This document shows positions 34,087-42,584 of a DNA stretch of 64,000 bases, in pieces. Numbering within the stretch: position 1 is the stretch's first letter; each line of letters opens with the position of its first letter. The notes below the pieces were generated by a model. It made no database searches, had not been told where the DNA came from, and worked only from the letters and a program-made list of their open reading frames with translations. The stretch comes from DATFFO01 sp963744905 (GTDB lineage: Bacteria > Actinomycetota > Acidimicrobiia > Spongiisociales > ZC4RG35): positions 162,692-226,691 of the forward strand of contig CAVUUV010000006.1 of the NCBI GenBank assembly GCA_963744905.1, given 5' to 3'. The translations under genes were made by a program, and so were the position numbers.

Positions 34087-34605
34087 ATGAGGAAGCGACT
34101 CGCTTTCCTTGTCGTGTCGCTGCTCGCAGCGACACTGCTACCGGCCACGATCGCGTCGGCGGGCGGGCCCCCCGGATACGAGCCGGCCTACTACAACGGC
34201 CAGACGGTGACCATCAACGCCATCGATGTGCATCAGAACCCGAAGGTCCTGGAGCATGCCTCGGCCGATCTGTACGAGGTGGTGTATCCGACGGACCACA
34301 GCCTGTGGCCGCAGGATCCACAGTGCAATCCGTGTGACCACATGGGCGACGGCCTCACCTTCGACGACTATCACGATCACGTCCTCGACTCCGTCCCCAG
34401 CAGCCCCGGACACGGGGAGTATCGAGTTCCCTGGCATGTGTACGTGGTGATGCCTGCCCAGGGCAAGGACGCCGAATACGCAGCGCTCCTGCCGCTCGAC
34501 TCGGAGGCCAAGATCGATCAGGCTATCAGCGACGGCGTCGCGATCGAGGTCGATACCAACTTCTACTTCCTGTGCGCGGTGGTGAACCCGAACGCGGCCA
34601 ATTAG
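34087..34605 (+). CDS. Secreted protein of unknown function
   Basis: 172 residues from ATG 34087, with AAGGAGAG upstream. A clear signal peptide (RKRLAFLVVSLLAATLLPAT, cut after ASA). The mature part has two cysteines in PQCNPCDHMGDG, which may bind metal or form a disulphide, and no known domain. Ends in front of a strong terminator at 34622-34659, so it is monocistronic. Confidence 0.75.
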   Translation: MRKRLAFLVVSLLAATLLPATIASAGGPPGYEPAYYNGQTVTINAIDVHQNPKVLEHASADLYEVVYPTDHSLWPQDPQCNPCDHMGDGLTFDDYHDHVLDSVPSSPGHGEYRVPWHVYVVMPAQGKDAEYAALLPLDSEAKIDQAISDGVAIEVDTNFYFLCAVVNPNAAN

Positions 34606-34621
34606 AGGCCGACTATCGACT

Positions 34622-34659
34622 GAAAGAGCGGGCGGCCGGCGACGGCGGCCCGCTCTTTC
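34622..34659 (+). terminator. Terminator of the secreted-protein gene
   Basis: Perfect 12-bp stem: GAAAGAGCGGGC at 34622-34633 and GCCCGCTCTTTC at 34648-34659, 16 bases after the stop. The stem itself ends in TTTC, a usual shape in high-GC genomes. Confidence 0.75.
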
Positions 34660-34683
34660 GTGCAGAACCGGCGGGGAACTGAG

Positions 34684-34773
34684 CGGAGAGGGAGGGATTT
34701 GAACCCTCGAGGAGGCTAATCACCCCCTACTCGCTTAGCAGGCGAGCGCCTTCGACCACTCGGCCACCTCTCC
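34684..34773 (-). tRNA. tRNA-Ser (anticodon GCT)
   Basis: 90-nt class II tRNA on the minus strand. Acceptor GGAGAGG/CCTCTCC, discriminator G, anticodon stem CTCGC/GCGAG around CTGCTAA (GCT), a long variable arm and T loop GGGTTCAAATCCC. Confidence 0.95.
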
Positions 34774-34822
34774 GAATCGACCAGAGTAGCGGGTCCACCC
34801 AACCGCCTCCCTCCGAGACCTC

Positions 34823-34940
34823 GCTCTGTGAACGCTTTCGCAGACGACGGCGCGAAAACCGTTCACAAAGTCCACCGCACCGCCACGGCCAGGCCGCTCT
34901 GTGAACGCTTTCGCAGACGACGGCGGTAAAACCGTTCACA
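34823..34940. repeat. Tandem pair of 45-bp palindromic repeats
   Basis: 34823-34867 and 34896-34940 agree at 43 of 45 positions. Each begins GCTCTGTGAACGCTTTCGC and ends AAAACCGTTCACA, so the outer TGTGAACG pairs with CGTTCACA and the inner TTTCGC with GCGAAA (first copy). The second copy ends 33 bp before the ATG of the next gene, so they may be operators or mobile palindromes. Confidence 0.6.
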
Positions 34941-34973
34941 GTCGATGGTTCGGGCCCGCGTAGGCTTGGGGGC

Positions 34974-35651
34974 ATGAACGAAGCCGAGATACGGACTGCC
35001 CTCGACGATGCCGAGGCCGCCGTCGAGCGGGGCGAGTCCCTCTCCGACACGGACTTCTGGAAGGCGGTGGGAGCGGTGAAGCGCTCCCCCGACCTGGCCG
35101 GCGAGCTAGGTCCCCGGATCGCCGCCATCGACCAGCAGGCGTTCCGGCCATTCCCCATGATCACGGTGGCGATCGGGCTCGGCACGGTGTTGGCCGTGCT
35201 GGCGACGTTGGTCGGCCTGGGTTGCGTAGCGGCCTCCTACTACCTGGACCAGCCCTGGAACTGGCTCATCTTCGGCCTGGGGGTGGTGGCCCTGTTCGCC
35301 TCCACCCACGGACTGGCCCATCTCATCACCGGCGCCGCCATGGGGATGCGCTTCACCTGCTGGTTCGTGGCCGGGCCCCTCCGGCCCCAACCGGGGGTGA
35401 AGATCGACTACGCCACCTACCTCCTGGTCCCCGCCCGCCGAAGGGCCTGGATGCACGCCTCCGGCGCCCTGTTCGGCAAGATCCTTCCCTTCGCCCTCAT
35501 TCCCGCCGCCCTGGCCGCCGACCTGCCGGGCTGGGTGTCATGGGTTCTGCTGGCATTCGGACTGGTCCAGATCGTGACCGACGTCCTGTGGTCGACCCGG
35601 TCCTCCGACTGGAAGAGGTTCCGCCGCGAGATGCGCTACGCCGGCTCGTAG
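34974..35651 (+). CDS. Integral membrane protein, possibly M50-like without active site
   Basis: 225 residues: a soluble N-terminal part (about 55 residues, acidic), then five or six hydrophobic segments. THGLAHLITG near residue 115 sits where site-2 proteases have HExxH but lacks the Glu. No family is recognised with confidence. The tandem palindromes directly upstream may control it. Confidence 0.65.
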   Translation: MNEAEIRTALDDAEAAVERGESLSDTDFWKAVGAVKRSPDLAGELGPRIAAIDQQAFRPFPMITVAIGLGTVLAVLATLVGLGCVAASYYLDQPWNWLIFGLGVVALFASTHGLAHLITGAAMGMRFTCWFVAGPLRPQPGVKIDYATYLLVPARRRAWMHASGALFGKILPFALIPAALAADLPGWVSWVLLAFGLVQIVTDVLWSTRSSDWKRFRREMRYAGS

Positions 35652-35711
35652 AGGGCTCGCCAGCATCCATCCCGGACGCTCACACACCGGGGCCAGTACC
35701 ATTGAAACCCC

Positions 35712-37562
35712 ATGCCGGGAACCCCCTCGCTTCGCAACGTGGCGCTGGTCGCGCACGTGGACCATGGCAAGACGACCCTCGTCGATGCCATGCTCAACGC
35801 CGCCGGTGTGTTCCAGGCCCACGAGACCCCGGTCGAGCGGGTGATGGACTCCAGCGACCAGGAGCGGGAACGAGGCATCACCATTCTGGCCAAGGCAGCC
35901 TCGATCGACTGGCGCGGGACCAAGATCAACCTGGTCGACACGCCGGGTCACTCCGACTTCGGAGGCGAGGTCGAGCGTGCCCTGGCCATGGTCGACGGAG
36001 TGCTGCTGCTGGTCGACGCTGCCGAGGGACCGATGCCCCAGACCCGCTACGTCCTCTCCAAGGCGCTGGGGCGGGGTCTTCCGGCCGTGGTGGTGATCAA
36101 CAAGGTCGACCGGTCCGACGCCCGTCCCGACGCCGTCGCCGACGAGATCTACCAGCTGTTCTTCGACCTGGACGCCGAGGACCATCACATCGACTTCCCC
36201 ATCGTCTCCTCGATCGCCCGGCTGGGACGGTCGGTTCGGGGGGTGGGCGTCCCTCCGCCCGACTCCGACCTGTCGGCGATCCTCGACGGCGTCGTGGACA
36301 CGATCCCTCCACCAGCCGGAGATCCTGAGGCGCCGCTGCAGGCGATCGTCACCAACCTCGACGCCTCGGATTATCTGGGTCGTCTCGCCATTGGCCGGGT
36401 CGAGCAAGGCACGCTGCGGGCAGGGGAGCGGGTCGCCTTGCTCCGTGCCGACGGCTCCACCCTCGAGCGCCGTCCCGTTTCACTTCTCGGGTTCACGGGG
36501 CTCGAGAGGGCCGAAGTTGAGGAGCGCAGGGCCGGCGATCTGTTCGTGGTGGCCGGATTCCCCGAGGTGGAGATAGGTGACACGTTGGCCGATCCCCGCT
36601 ACCCCGTGGCACTGAGACGGTTGGAGATAGACGAACCCGTATTGCGCATGACTTTCGGCGTGAACACGTCGCCACTGGCGGGGGCCTCCGGAAACCTGCT
36701 CACCTCCAGACAGATCAGGGCCAGGCTCGACCGGGAGGTGCTGGGAAACGTGTCGATTCGCATCGCCGAAACGTCCAGCCCGGAGATCGTCGAGGTGGCC
36801 GGCCGGGGCGAGCTGCAACTCGCCGTGTTGATCGAGTCGATGCGTCGGGAAGGATTCGAGCTCCAGGTGAGCCGGCCCGAGGTCCTGGTCCGCCAAATCG
36901 ACGGCGTTCGCCACGAGCCCCGCGAACGAACGATGATCGACGTGCCCGACGAATACGTAGGGTCCGTCACCCAGACCCTCGCCTCCCGCCGCGCTCAGGT
37001 CGAGGACATGCATCCCGGCGACAGGGGGCGGATGATCGTGTCCGCCAACGGCCCCGCTCGCGGTCTGATCGGATTTCGATCCGAGCTGATGACCGCCACC
37101 CGCGGCACAGCGCTGGTGACACAGCAGCACGAGGGATGGATGCCGTGGGCAGGTGACATCCCCGGTCGTGTGGGCGGCGCCATGATCTCGGATCGATCCG
37201 GCATGGCAACGGCCTACGCCCTCAACAACCTGGAGAAGAGGGGTGTGTTGTTCATCGGCCCCGGGGACCCCGTCTATGAGGGGATGGTCATCGGAGAGAA
37301 CTCGCGACCCGACGAGATGTCCGCCAACCCCACCAAACCCAAGCAGCTCACCAACGTGCGCGCCTCCGGATCTGACGAGGCCATAAACCTCAAGCCGCCC
37401 CACCGGCTCACCCTCGAGACTGCCATCGAGTGGATCGAAGACGATGAGCTGGTCGAGGTCACCCCCGACGCCATCCGGGTCCGCAAGCGGTACCTGCGCG
37501 ACCAGGATCGGCGCCGCGCCGTCAAGACCGGCCCTCAGTTGGCAGCCGGGGAACCCCACTGA
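35712..37562 (+). CDS. typA: Ribosome-associated GTPase TypA/BipA
   Basis: 616 residues, full length. GTPase motifs: AHVDHGKTTL (P-loop) at residue 15, RGITILAK (switch I), DTPGHSDF (switch II) near 78, NKVDRSDARP near 132. Then the EF-G-like domains and the TypA-specific C-terminus with GDRGRMIVSANGPARGLIGFRSE and NPTKPKQLTNVRASGSDEA. It binds the ribosome under stress and helps large-subunit assembly. Convergent with mscS, 22 bp apart. Confidence 0.95.
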   Translation: MPGTPSLRNVALVAHVDHGKTTLVDAMLNAAGVFQAHETPVERVMDSSDQERERGITILAKAASIDWRGTKINLVDTPGHSDFGGEVERALAMVDGVLLLVDAAEGPMPQTRYVLSKALGRGLPAVVVINKVDRSDARPDAVADEIYQLFFDLDAEDHHIDFPIVSSIARLGRSVRGVGVPPPDSDLSAILDGVVDTIPPPAGDPEAPLQAIVTNLDASDYLGRLAIGRVEQGTLRAGERVALLRADGSTLERRPVSLLGFTGLERAEVEERRAGDLFVVAGFPEVEIGDTLADPRYPVALRRLEIDEPVLRMTFGVNTSPLAGASGNLLTSRQIRARLDREVLGNVSIRIAETSSPEIVEVAGRGELQLAVLIESMRREGFELQVSRPEVLVRQIDGVRHEPRERTMIDVPDEYVGSVTQTLASRRAQVEDMHPGDRGRMIVSANGPARGLIGFRSELMTATRGTALVTQQHEGWMPWAGDIPGRVGGAMISDRSGMATAYALNNLEKRGVLFIGPGDPVYEGMVIGENSRPDEMSANPTKPKQLTNVRASGSDEAINLKPPHRLTLETAIEWIEDDELVEVTPDAIRVRKRYLRDQDRRRAVKTGPQLAAGEPH

Positions 37563-37584
37563 CAGGTCCGAGGAGTTGCATCCT

Positions 37585-38697
37585 CTAGGCCGACTCGTCT
37601 TCGGTCGACTGATCGCCGCTCTGGTCGGCCGTGGCCGTGGCACCCTCCTCGGCGGCCGCCTTGCCCCGGGCCGGTGAGGGAGCACTGGGATCCCGTTGCG
37701 CGGGCACCTCTTGCTCAGGCTCGGGTTCACGGACCCACACCGACCGCTGGGGAAAGGGAATCTCGATTCCGGCGTTGTCGAAGGCCAGCTTGATCCGACG
37801 GCGCAGCTCTCGAGATATGGCCCACTGCTCCCCGGGCTTGGTCTGAATGACGAGGCGAATGTCGACCGAGTCCGGCCCCAGGTCCTGCACACCCCAGATC
37901 TCCGGATCCGCCAGGAACAGCGACTGATAGGCGTCCTCGTGAGCCATGGTGTCGGCCACGTCCTTGATGACCTGCGCCGCCTGGTCGATGTCGGACCCGT
38001 AGGCCACCCCGATGTCGAGCAGGGCACGCGACCACTCCTGACTCATGTTCCCTACCCGACGGATCTCGCCGTTGGGAACATGCCAGAGGGTTCCGAAGAC
38101 GTCGCGCAACCGCGTCGACCGGAGACCCAGTCCCTCCACGACGCCGGTGGCATCACCCACGTCGACCACATCTCCGACCCCGAACTGGTCCTCGACCAGC
38201 ATGAAGAAACCCGACAGGAAGTCCTTGACCAGATCCTGAGCTCCGAACCCCAGCGCCACTCCAACGATCCCGGCACCGGCCAGCAGAGGCCCGACGTTGA
38301 CCCCGAAGGTCGAGGCCAGGATGGTGACGATCACCACCGTCCACACGACCAGACCGATGGCGCTGGAGAAGATCGTCCCCAGCGTCTCCATACGCTGGGC
38401 GCGGCGGGCCGAGAAGATGGCACCCTCATCTCTTCCCATCCCGAAGGCGCTCGGGGTGGGGCGTTCCTTGAGGCGGGTTATCACCCGCCGGTTGAGACGT
38501 CGTAGAAGCCGGATGGCCACCCAGGCCACGACGACTGCCAGGACGATCTGAAACAGAGGCTCGATGATCCAGCCCAGCGCTCCCGCCGTCAGACTGGCTT
38601 CGGGGAGGTTGAACACCCTGATCACGAAATCCGTGATGGGTCGGGCGGGATTGGCGGCGGGCACCGTCGTGGTGGTGGTCTGGGCAAAGAGGAGCAT
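37585..38697 (-). CDS. mscS: Small-conductance mechanosensitive channel (MscS family)
   Basis: 370 residues. Three or four membrane segments in the first 190; the pore helix and following loop GAGIVGVALGFGAQDLVKDFLSG is the family signature, then the beta domain FGVGDVVDVGDATGVVEGLGLRST and a C-terminal alpha-beta cage. A charged low-complexity tail (KAAAEEGATATADQ) ends the protein. It opens on membrane tension to release solutes. Divergent from the IclR-PPOX gene; the shared gap carries a palindromic operator. Confidence 0.92.
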   Translation of the reverse strand: MLLFAQTTTTTVPAANPARPITDFVIRVFNLPEASLTAGALGWIIEPLFQIVLAVVVAWVAIRLLRRLNRRVITRLKERPTPSAFGMGRDEGAIFSARRAQRMETLGTIFSSAIGLVVWTVVIVTILASTFGVNVGPLLAGAGIVGVALGFGAQDLVKDFLSGFFMLVEDQFGVGDVVDVGDATGVVEGLGLRSTRLRDVFGTLWHVPNGEIRRVGNMSQEWSRALLDIGVAYGSDIDQAAQVIKDVADTMAHEDAYQSLFLADPEIWGVQDLGPDSVDIRLVIQTKPGEQWAISRELRRRIKLAFDNAGIEIPFPQRSVWVREPEPEQEVPAQRDPSAPSPARGKAAAEEGATATADQSGDQSTEDESA

Positions 38698-38737
38698 CGG
38701 CGGGCCAGAGAGTAGCCCAACCTCCTGGATCGGCCTG

Positions 38738-38775
38738 TGTCCAGCATACTGGACGGCCTTCTATGATGCTGGACA
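38738..38775. promoter_or_regulatory. Palindromic operator upstream of the IclR-PPOX gene
   Basis: TGTCCAGCAT at 38738-38747 and its exact complement ATGCTGGACA at 38766-38775; a third half-site CTGGAC at 38749-38754 makes GTCCAGcataCTGGAC. A TATCCT at 38782-38787 three bases before the GTG suggests a leaderless transcript, with the operator over the promoter. Autorepression by the adjacent regulator is inferred. Confidence 0.6.
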
Positions 38776-38790
38776 TCCTGTTATCCTGCC

Positions 38791-39966
38791 GTGGTGACCA
38801 CGACCGACTACTCCCAACAGGTCCCTGCCGCTGAACGGACGCTGCGGCTGCTCGAGACACTGGCCGATGCGACGGGAGGGATGAGCACGGCTGAGCTGCT
38901 GGAAGAGCTGGGCGGTTCGCGCAGCGGTCTCTATGCCCTGCTCAATACGCTCAAGGCCCGCCACTACGTGGAGTCGGAAGCGGGCCGCCATCGCCTGGGC
39001 CCGGCGCTGTGGGATCTGCTACCCGACCGCCCCCGCTCCCTCGACACCCTGCTGGGCGCTTTCGCCGATGAGGTGAGAGGCATCGATTGCACTGAGACGA
39101 TCGCTCTGGTCTGGCCCGAGCCCGGTGGCCCGGTGGTGGTTGCCGACCACGAGCCGGACCGGCCGGTCAGAGTCGTATATCGGACCGGCACCCAGCGCCC
39201 GGACGCCTCGCCCGACGGCCTCATCGTGACCGCAGGTGGGGAGGGAGACAACGACGAGCTACGTCGTATCCGCACCAGCGGCGAGGCGAGAAGCTCCGAC
39301 AACGAGCTCACCGAGCTGGCAGTCCCTATCTGTGAGGACGGCATCACCCCGACCGCAGTCCTTCTGGCCGGGGTCCCCTCCTCGAGGGCGCACACCCCCG
39401 CCCTGGACCGTCTCAGCCGCATGCTTCGCCAGATGGCAGCTCGCCTCTCATATCGGCTCGGAGCCGGGGTTTACCAGCCCTACGGCTGGGCCGCCGCCGA
39501 ACCGGTGGGCCCGAATCGGGAACTGGACCCCGACGAACTGGACGAGTTCTTGAGAGGGGTGTGGGGAGCACAGCTCGCCTGCGTGCGGGCCGACGGCACC
39601 CCTCACGTGATTCCGCTCTGGTACGAGTGGGACGGTCAGGCCATGTGGCTGGCCGCCTCCCCGGGCTCCTCGTGGAGGGCGCACATCTCCGAGAACCCCA
39701 TGGTCTCGGTCACCCTCGACGAGCCCTGGCCACCGCTGCGACGCCTGTTCCTGTCGGGACGAGCCACGGAGGTCGACCAGTCGGAGGTACCGGGTGGGCT
39801 GGCCGGCCTCCGCCGCCGCCTCGCCACTCGCTATCTCGGGCAGGGAGCGGAGAGTCGCTCCGAGCTGAGCGACGTGGACGGATGGGCGGCGGTGCGAATC
39901 ACACCGGAGCGGATACACGGGCGTCAGGGGCTGGGGCCGACCTCAATGACGGAGATGGCTTCGTGA
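38791..39966 (+). CDS. IclR-like HTH fused to a split-barrel (PPOX/F420-type) domain
   Basis: 391 residues. Residues 1-65 are an IclR winged helix (RTLRLLETLADATGGMSTAE, then RSGLYALLNTLKARHYVE, HRLGPALWDLL). Residues about 70-220 form an IclR-like effector domain. From about 245 on a separate split-barrel domain follows: WGAQLACVRADGTPHVIPLW, WLAASPGSSWRAHISENP, RLFLSGRATEVDQ, matching the pyridoxamine-phosphate-oxidase-like F420/FMN group. Such a fusion is unusual. It starts an operon with an ABC importer: its TGA overlaps the GTG of the ATPase. A flavin or F420 could be the signal; inference. Confidence 0.8.
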   Translation: MVTTTDYSQQVPAAERTLRLLETLADATGGMSTAELLEELGGSRSGLYALLNTLKARHYVESEAGRHRLGPALWDLLPDRPRSLDTLLGAFADEVRGIDCTETIALVWPEPGGPVVVADHEPDRPVRVVYRTGTQRPDASPDGLIVTAGGEGDNDELRRIRTSGEARSSDNELTELAVPICEDGITPTAVLLAGVPSSRAHTPALDRLSRMLRQMAARLSYRLGAGVYQPYGWAAAEPVGPNRELDPDELDEFLRGVWGAQLACVRADGTPHVIPLWYEWDGQAMWLAASPGSSWRAHISENPMVSVTLDEPWPPLRRLFLSGRATEVDQSEVPGGLAGLRRRLATRYLGQGAESRSELSDVDGWAAVRITPERIHGRQGLGPTSMTEMAS

Positions 39967-40724
39967 AGCTGGAACTGGCCGGGATCGGCAAGTCCTACGG
40001 CAACCCCGGGGTGCCTGCCCTGGAGGGGATCGACCTGGAAGCGCCCGAGGGTTCGTTCACCGCAGTCGTGGGCGCTTCCGGCTCCGGCAAGTCGACCCTG
40101 CTGCGGATCATCGGCGGCCTCACAGAGCCCTCCAGCGGGTACGTCGCGATGGGCGGGCGCACTCCCCAACAACTGCGCCAGGACAAGGCGGTGGGGTGGA
40201 TGGCACAGCGCCCCGCCCTATTGCCATGGAGGACGGTGATCGACAACGTGGCCCTGGCCCAATCGATCAACCCCCATCCCGAGCGCCGCGTCTCTCCACC
40301 GGAAGACCTGCTGAAGATGGTAGGCCTGAGCCGCTCTGCGCAGTCCTATCCGAGTGAGCTCTCGGGCGGGATGCAACAACGGGTCGCCCTGGCCCGCACC
40401 CTCGCCATCGGGGCACCACTGTGGCTGATGGACGAGCCCTTCTCCTCGCTCGACGAACTGACACGCGAGTCTTTGGCCGGCGAGTTGCTCGACATCTGGC
40501 AGAGATTCCGACCCACGGTGGTTTGGGTTACCCATCACATCCCGGAGGCGGTCACCTTGGCCGACCGGATCGTCCTGCTCACCCCCGGGCCAGGTTCGGT
40601 TACTGGACTGCTGGAGGTGGAACTCCCCCGTCCCCGCGATGTCACCTCGATCCCCTTCCAGGACGTCGTGCGCCAGGCGCGTGACATCCTGCGCCACTCC
40701 GCCGAGGCTGAGGTACCTGCGTGA
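39963..40724 (+). CDS. ABC importer ATP-binding subunit (NitT/TauT type)
   Basis: 253 residues from GTG 39963, overlapping the regulator's stop (GTGA). Walker A GASGSGKSTLL near 40, Q-loop in WMAQRPALLPWRTV, signature LSGGMQQRVALARTL, Walker B LWLMDEPFSSLDE, H-loop WVTHHIPEAV. Highest similarity by eye to SsuB/TauB/ThiZ. Powers the permease encoded next. Confidence 0.92.
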   Translation: MKLELAGIGKSYGNPGVPALEGIDLEAPEGSFTAVVGASGSGKSTLLRIIGGLTEPSSGYVAMGGRTPQQLRQDKAVGWMAQRPALLPWRTVIDNVALAQSINPHPERRVSPPEDLLKMVGLSRSAQSYPSELSGGMQQRVALARTLAIGAPLWLMDEPFSSLDELTRESLAGELLDIWQRFRPTVVWVTHHIPEAVTLADRIVLLTPGPGSVTGLLEVELPRPRDVTSIPFQDVVRQARDILRHSAEAEVPA

Positions 40725-41455
40725 GAAAGCACTGGATCGGAGCCGTGCTGGTATTGGTGGTCCTCGGGGTCTGGGAAGCGGCGGTACGTCTGACCGCCAC
40801 TCCCGTCTACCTGGTCCCTGCCCCGAGTGACGTGGCCCGGGTCCTGGGAGAGGACGCCACGGGGCTCCTGCCGGCAGCGGCGGTGACCCTGGGTGAGGCG
40901 GTGGCGGGCCTGGCTCTCGGGGCCGCGCTCGGCCTCGCCATGGCGGTGCTGATCACCTTCTGGGACCACCTCGAGCAGGGTGTCATGTCGCTGGCGCTGC
41001 TGATCAAGTCGACCCCCATCATCGCCGTGGCCCCGATCCTCACCATCTGGATGGGTTTCGGGGCGGGCCCCAAGGTGGTAGTCACCGCCCTGCTCACCTT
41101 CTTTCCGGTGTTGATCAACTGCCTGGAGGGGTTCCGCTCGGTTGACCCTGCGGTAGCCGACTGGTTCCACTCGATCAACGCCCCACCTCGACAGTTCTTC
41201 GCCCACGCCCGCTGGCCGTCTGCCCGGCCCTTCCTGTTCGCCGCTCTCAAGGTGACGGCGCCTCTGGCCCTGATCGGGGCCGTAATCGCCGAATGGATGG
41301 GCGCTTCTTCCGGTCTGGGCCGGGTGATGTGGATCTCCTACACCAACCTCGACATGGCCTCACTGTTCGCCGCCGTTGGCGTGCTGGCCGCGCTGAGCGC
41401 GGGCGTGTACGGCCTGGTGGTCACCACCGAGCACCGCACCCTCCACTGGACCTGA
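40721..41455 (+). CDS. ABC importer permease subunit
   Basis: 244 residues, GTG 40721 overlapping the ATPase stop. Six hydrophobic segments and the EAA-type loop GFRSVDPAVADWFHSINA, with SARPFLFAALKVTAPLALIGAVIAEWMG, typical of BPD transport permeases of the SsuC/ThiX group. Confidence 0.9.
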   Translation: MRKHWIGAVLVLVVLGVWEAAVRLTATPVYLVPAPSDVARVLGEDATGLLPAAAVTLGEAVAGLALGAALGLAMAVLITFWDHLEQGVMSLALLIKSTPIIAVAPILTIWMGFGAGPKVVVTALLTFFPVLINCLEGFRSVDPAVADWFHSINAPPRQFFAHARWPSARPFLFAALKVTAPLALIGAVIAEWMGASSGLGRVMWISYTNLDMASLFAAVGVLAALSAGVYGLVVTTEHRTLHWT

Positions 41456-41465
41456 GAAGGAGACC

Positions 41466-42449
41466 ATGCGCAAGCCCATCCTGACCCTGCTTGCCCTGCT
41501 GGCACTGGCGGCCTGCTCGTCCTCCGGTGCGCAAACCGACCTCCAGCCCTTCACCTTCATGGCGGGCTTCACTCCCCAGGCGGATGTCCCCTTCGTGGGT
41601 GCCTATGTGGCCAAGGATCTGGGCTACTTCGCCGATGAGGGGCTCGACGTCACCATCCAGCACTCCAGCGGCGGAGGCGAGAATCTCCAGCTCCTGACCG
41701 CCGGAGAGGTCGATGTCACCACCCAGGACGCGGCCGTGTTGCTGGAACGGCGCGCCGACCCGGGGCTTCCCCTGGTCTCCATTGCCCTGATCGGCCAGCA
41801 CGGACAGCAGGCCTTCGTCGCCCTGGCCGACAGCGGAATCGACACCCCCAAGGACTGGGAGGGCCACACGGTGGGCTACAAGGGCACCCCACCCCCGGAC
41901 GTGTTCGCCATCATGGATGCAGTCGGGGTCGACCAATCCCGGGTCAAGCTGGTCAACGTTGGATTCGACCCTCGCGTCCTCACCCAGGGACAGGTCGACG
42001 TCTACCCGGTGTTCAAGTCGAACGAGCCCGACATCCTCCGGGGTTTGGGATTCGAGCTCAACATGTGGGATGCGGCCGACTACGGGGTGCCGACTCTGGG
42101 CCTGACCTATGTCGCCACCGAGGGCTCGGTCGCCAACCGGCCCGAGCAGCTCGGCGCCTTCTTACGGGCCGCCCTGAGAGGCATCGAATACGCCCGCGAC
42201 AATCCGGACCAGGCGATCGACATCGTGATGAGGTACGTGGGCGACGAAGGCGACCCCCAGCACCAACGCTTCATCCTCGACACCGAGATGAAGGATGCCC
42301 AGACCGACCTGACCGCCGCCCACGGGATCGGCTGGCAGACGGCCGAGCAATGGCAGGCGCTGGAGGATCTCCTCCTCCGCTACGAGGCTGTAGACGCTCC
42401 CACCGACGTCACCGACGCCTTCACCACCCGCTTCCTGCCCGGCTCCTGA
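41466..42449 (+). CDS. ABC importer substrate-binding lipoprotein (NMT1/THI5-like)
   Basis: 327 residues; ATG 41466 with AAGGAG in front. Lipobox LALAAC at residue 17. The fold is NMT1/THI5: FMAGFTPQADVPFVGAYVAKDLGYFADEGL and GGGENLQLLTAGEVDVTTQD near the start. Related proteins bind the thiamine pyrimidine precursor (ThiY), riboflavin (RibY) or sulfonates. The flavin-type regulator in front favours a vitamin-like substrate, not proven. No TPP or FMN riboswitch is seen upstream. Confidence 0.88.
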   Translation: MRKPILTLLALLALAACSSSGAQTDLQPFTFMAGFTPQADVPFVGAYVAKDLGYFADEGLDVTIQHSSGGGENLQLLTAGEVDVTTQDAAVLLERRADPGLPLVSIALIGQHGQQAFVALADSGIDTPKDWEGHTVGYKGTPPPDVFAIMDAVGVDQSRVKLVNVGFDPRVLTQGQVDVYPVFKSNEPDILRGLGFELNMWDAADYGVPTLGLTYVATEGSVANRPEQLGAFLRAALRGIEYARDNPDQAIDIVMRYVGDEGDPQHQRFILDTEMKDAQTDLTAAHGIGWQTAEQWQALEDLLLRYEAVDAPTDVTDAFTTRFLPGS

Positions 42450-42584
42450 CCGGTGTGCGGACCGGGACGGCCGCCCAAGGTCCCCCCACTCTGAGGCCCT
42501 AAGACCCCTCCCCCGGGGACCATCCGCCCTGGATGGCGGAGCGCCGCCGACGGATCATGGCGCCATCGAATCCAGAAAGGATTA

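Noticed and set aside
34974..35651. Site-2 (M50) protease
   Set aside because: HGLAH lacks the catalytic Glu of HExxH and no second metal motif is seen, so no protease call is made.
36480..38027. A 515-codon minus-strand frame over typA
   Set aside because: Antisense to a perfectly conserved TypA; its text has no domain pattern. High GC keeps such frames open by chance.
40700..42449. TPP or FMN riboswitch controlling the THI5-type importer
   Set aside because: Gaps between the genes are overlaps or about 10 bp, and the region before the regulator has only the GTCCAG palindrome; no riboswitch core was seen.
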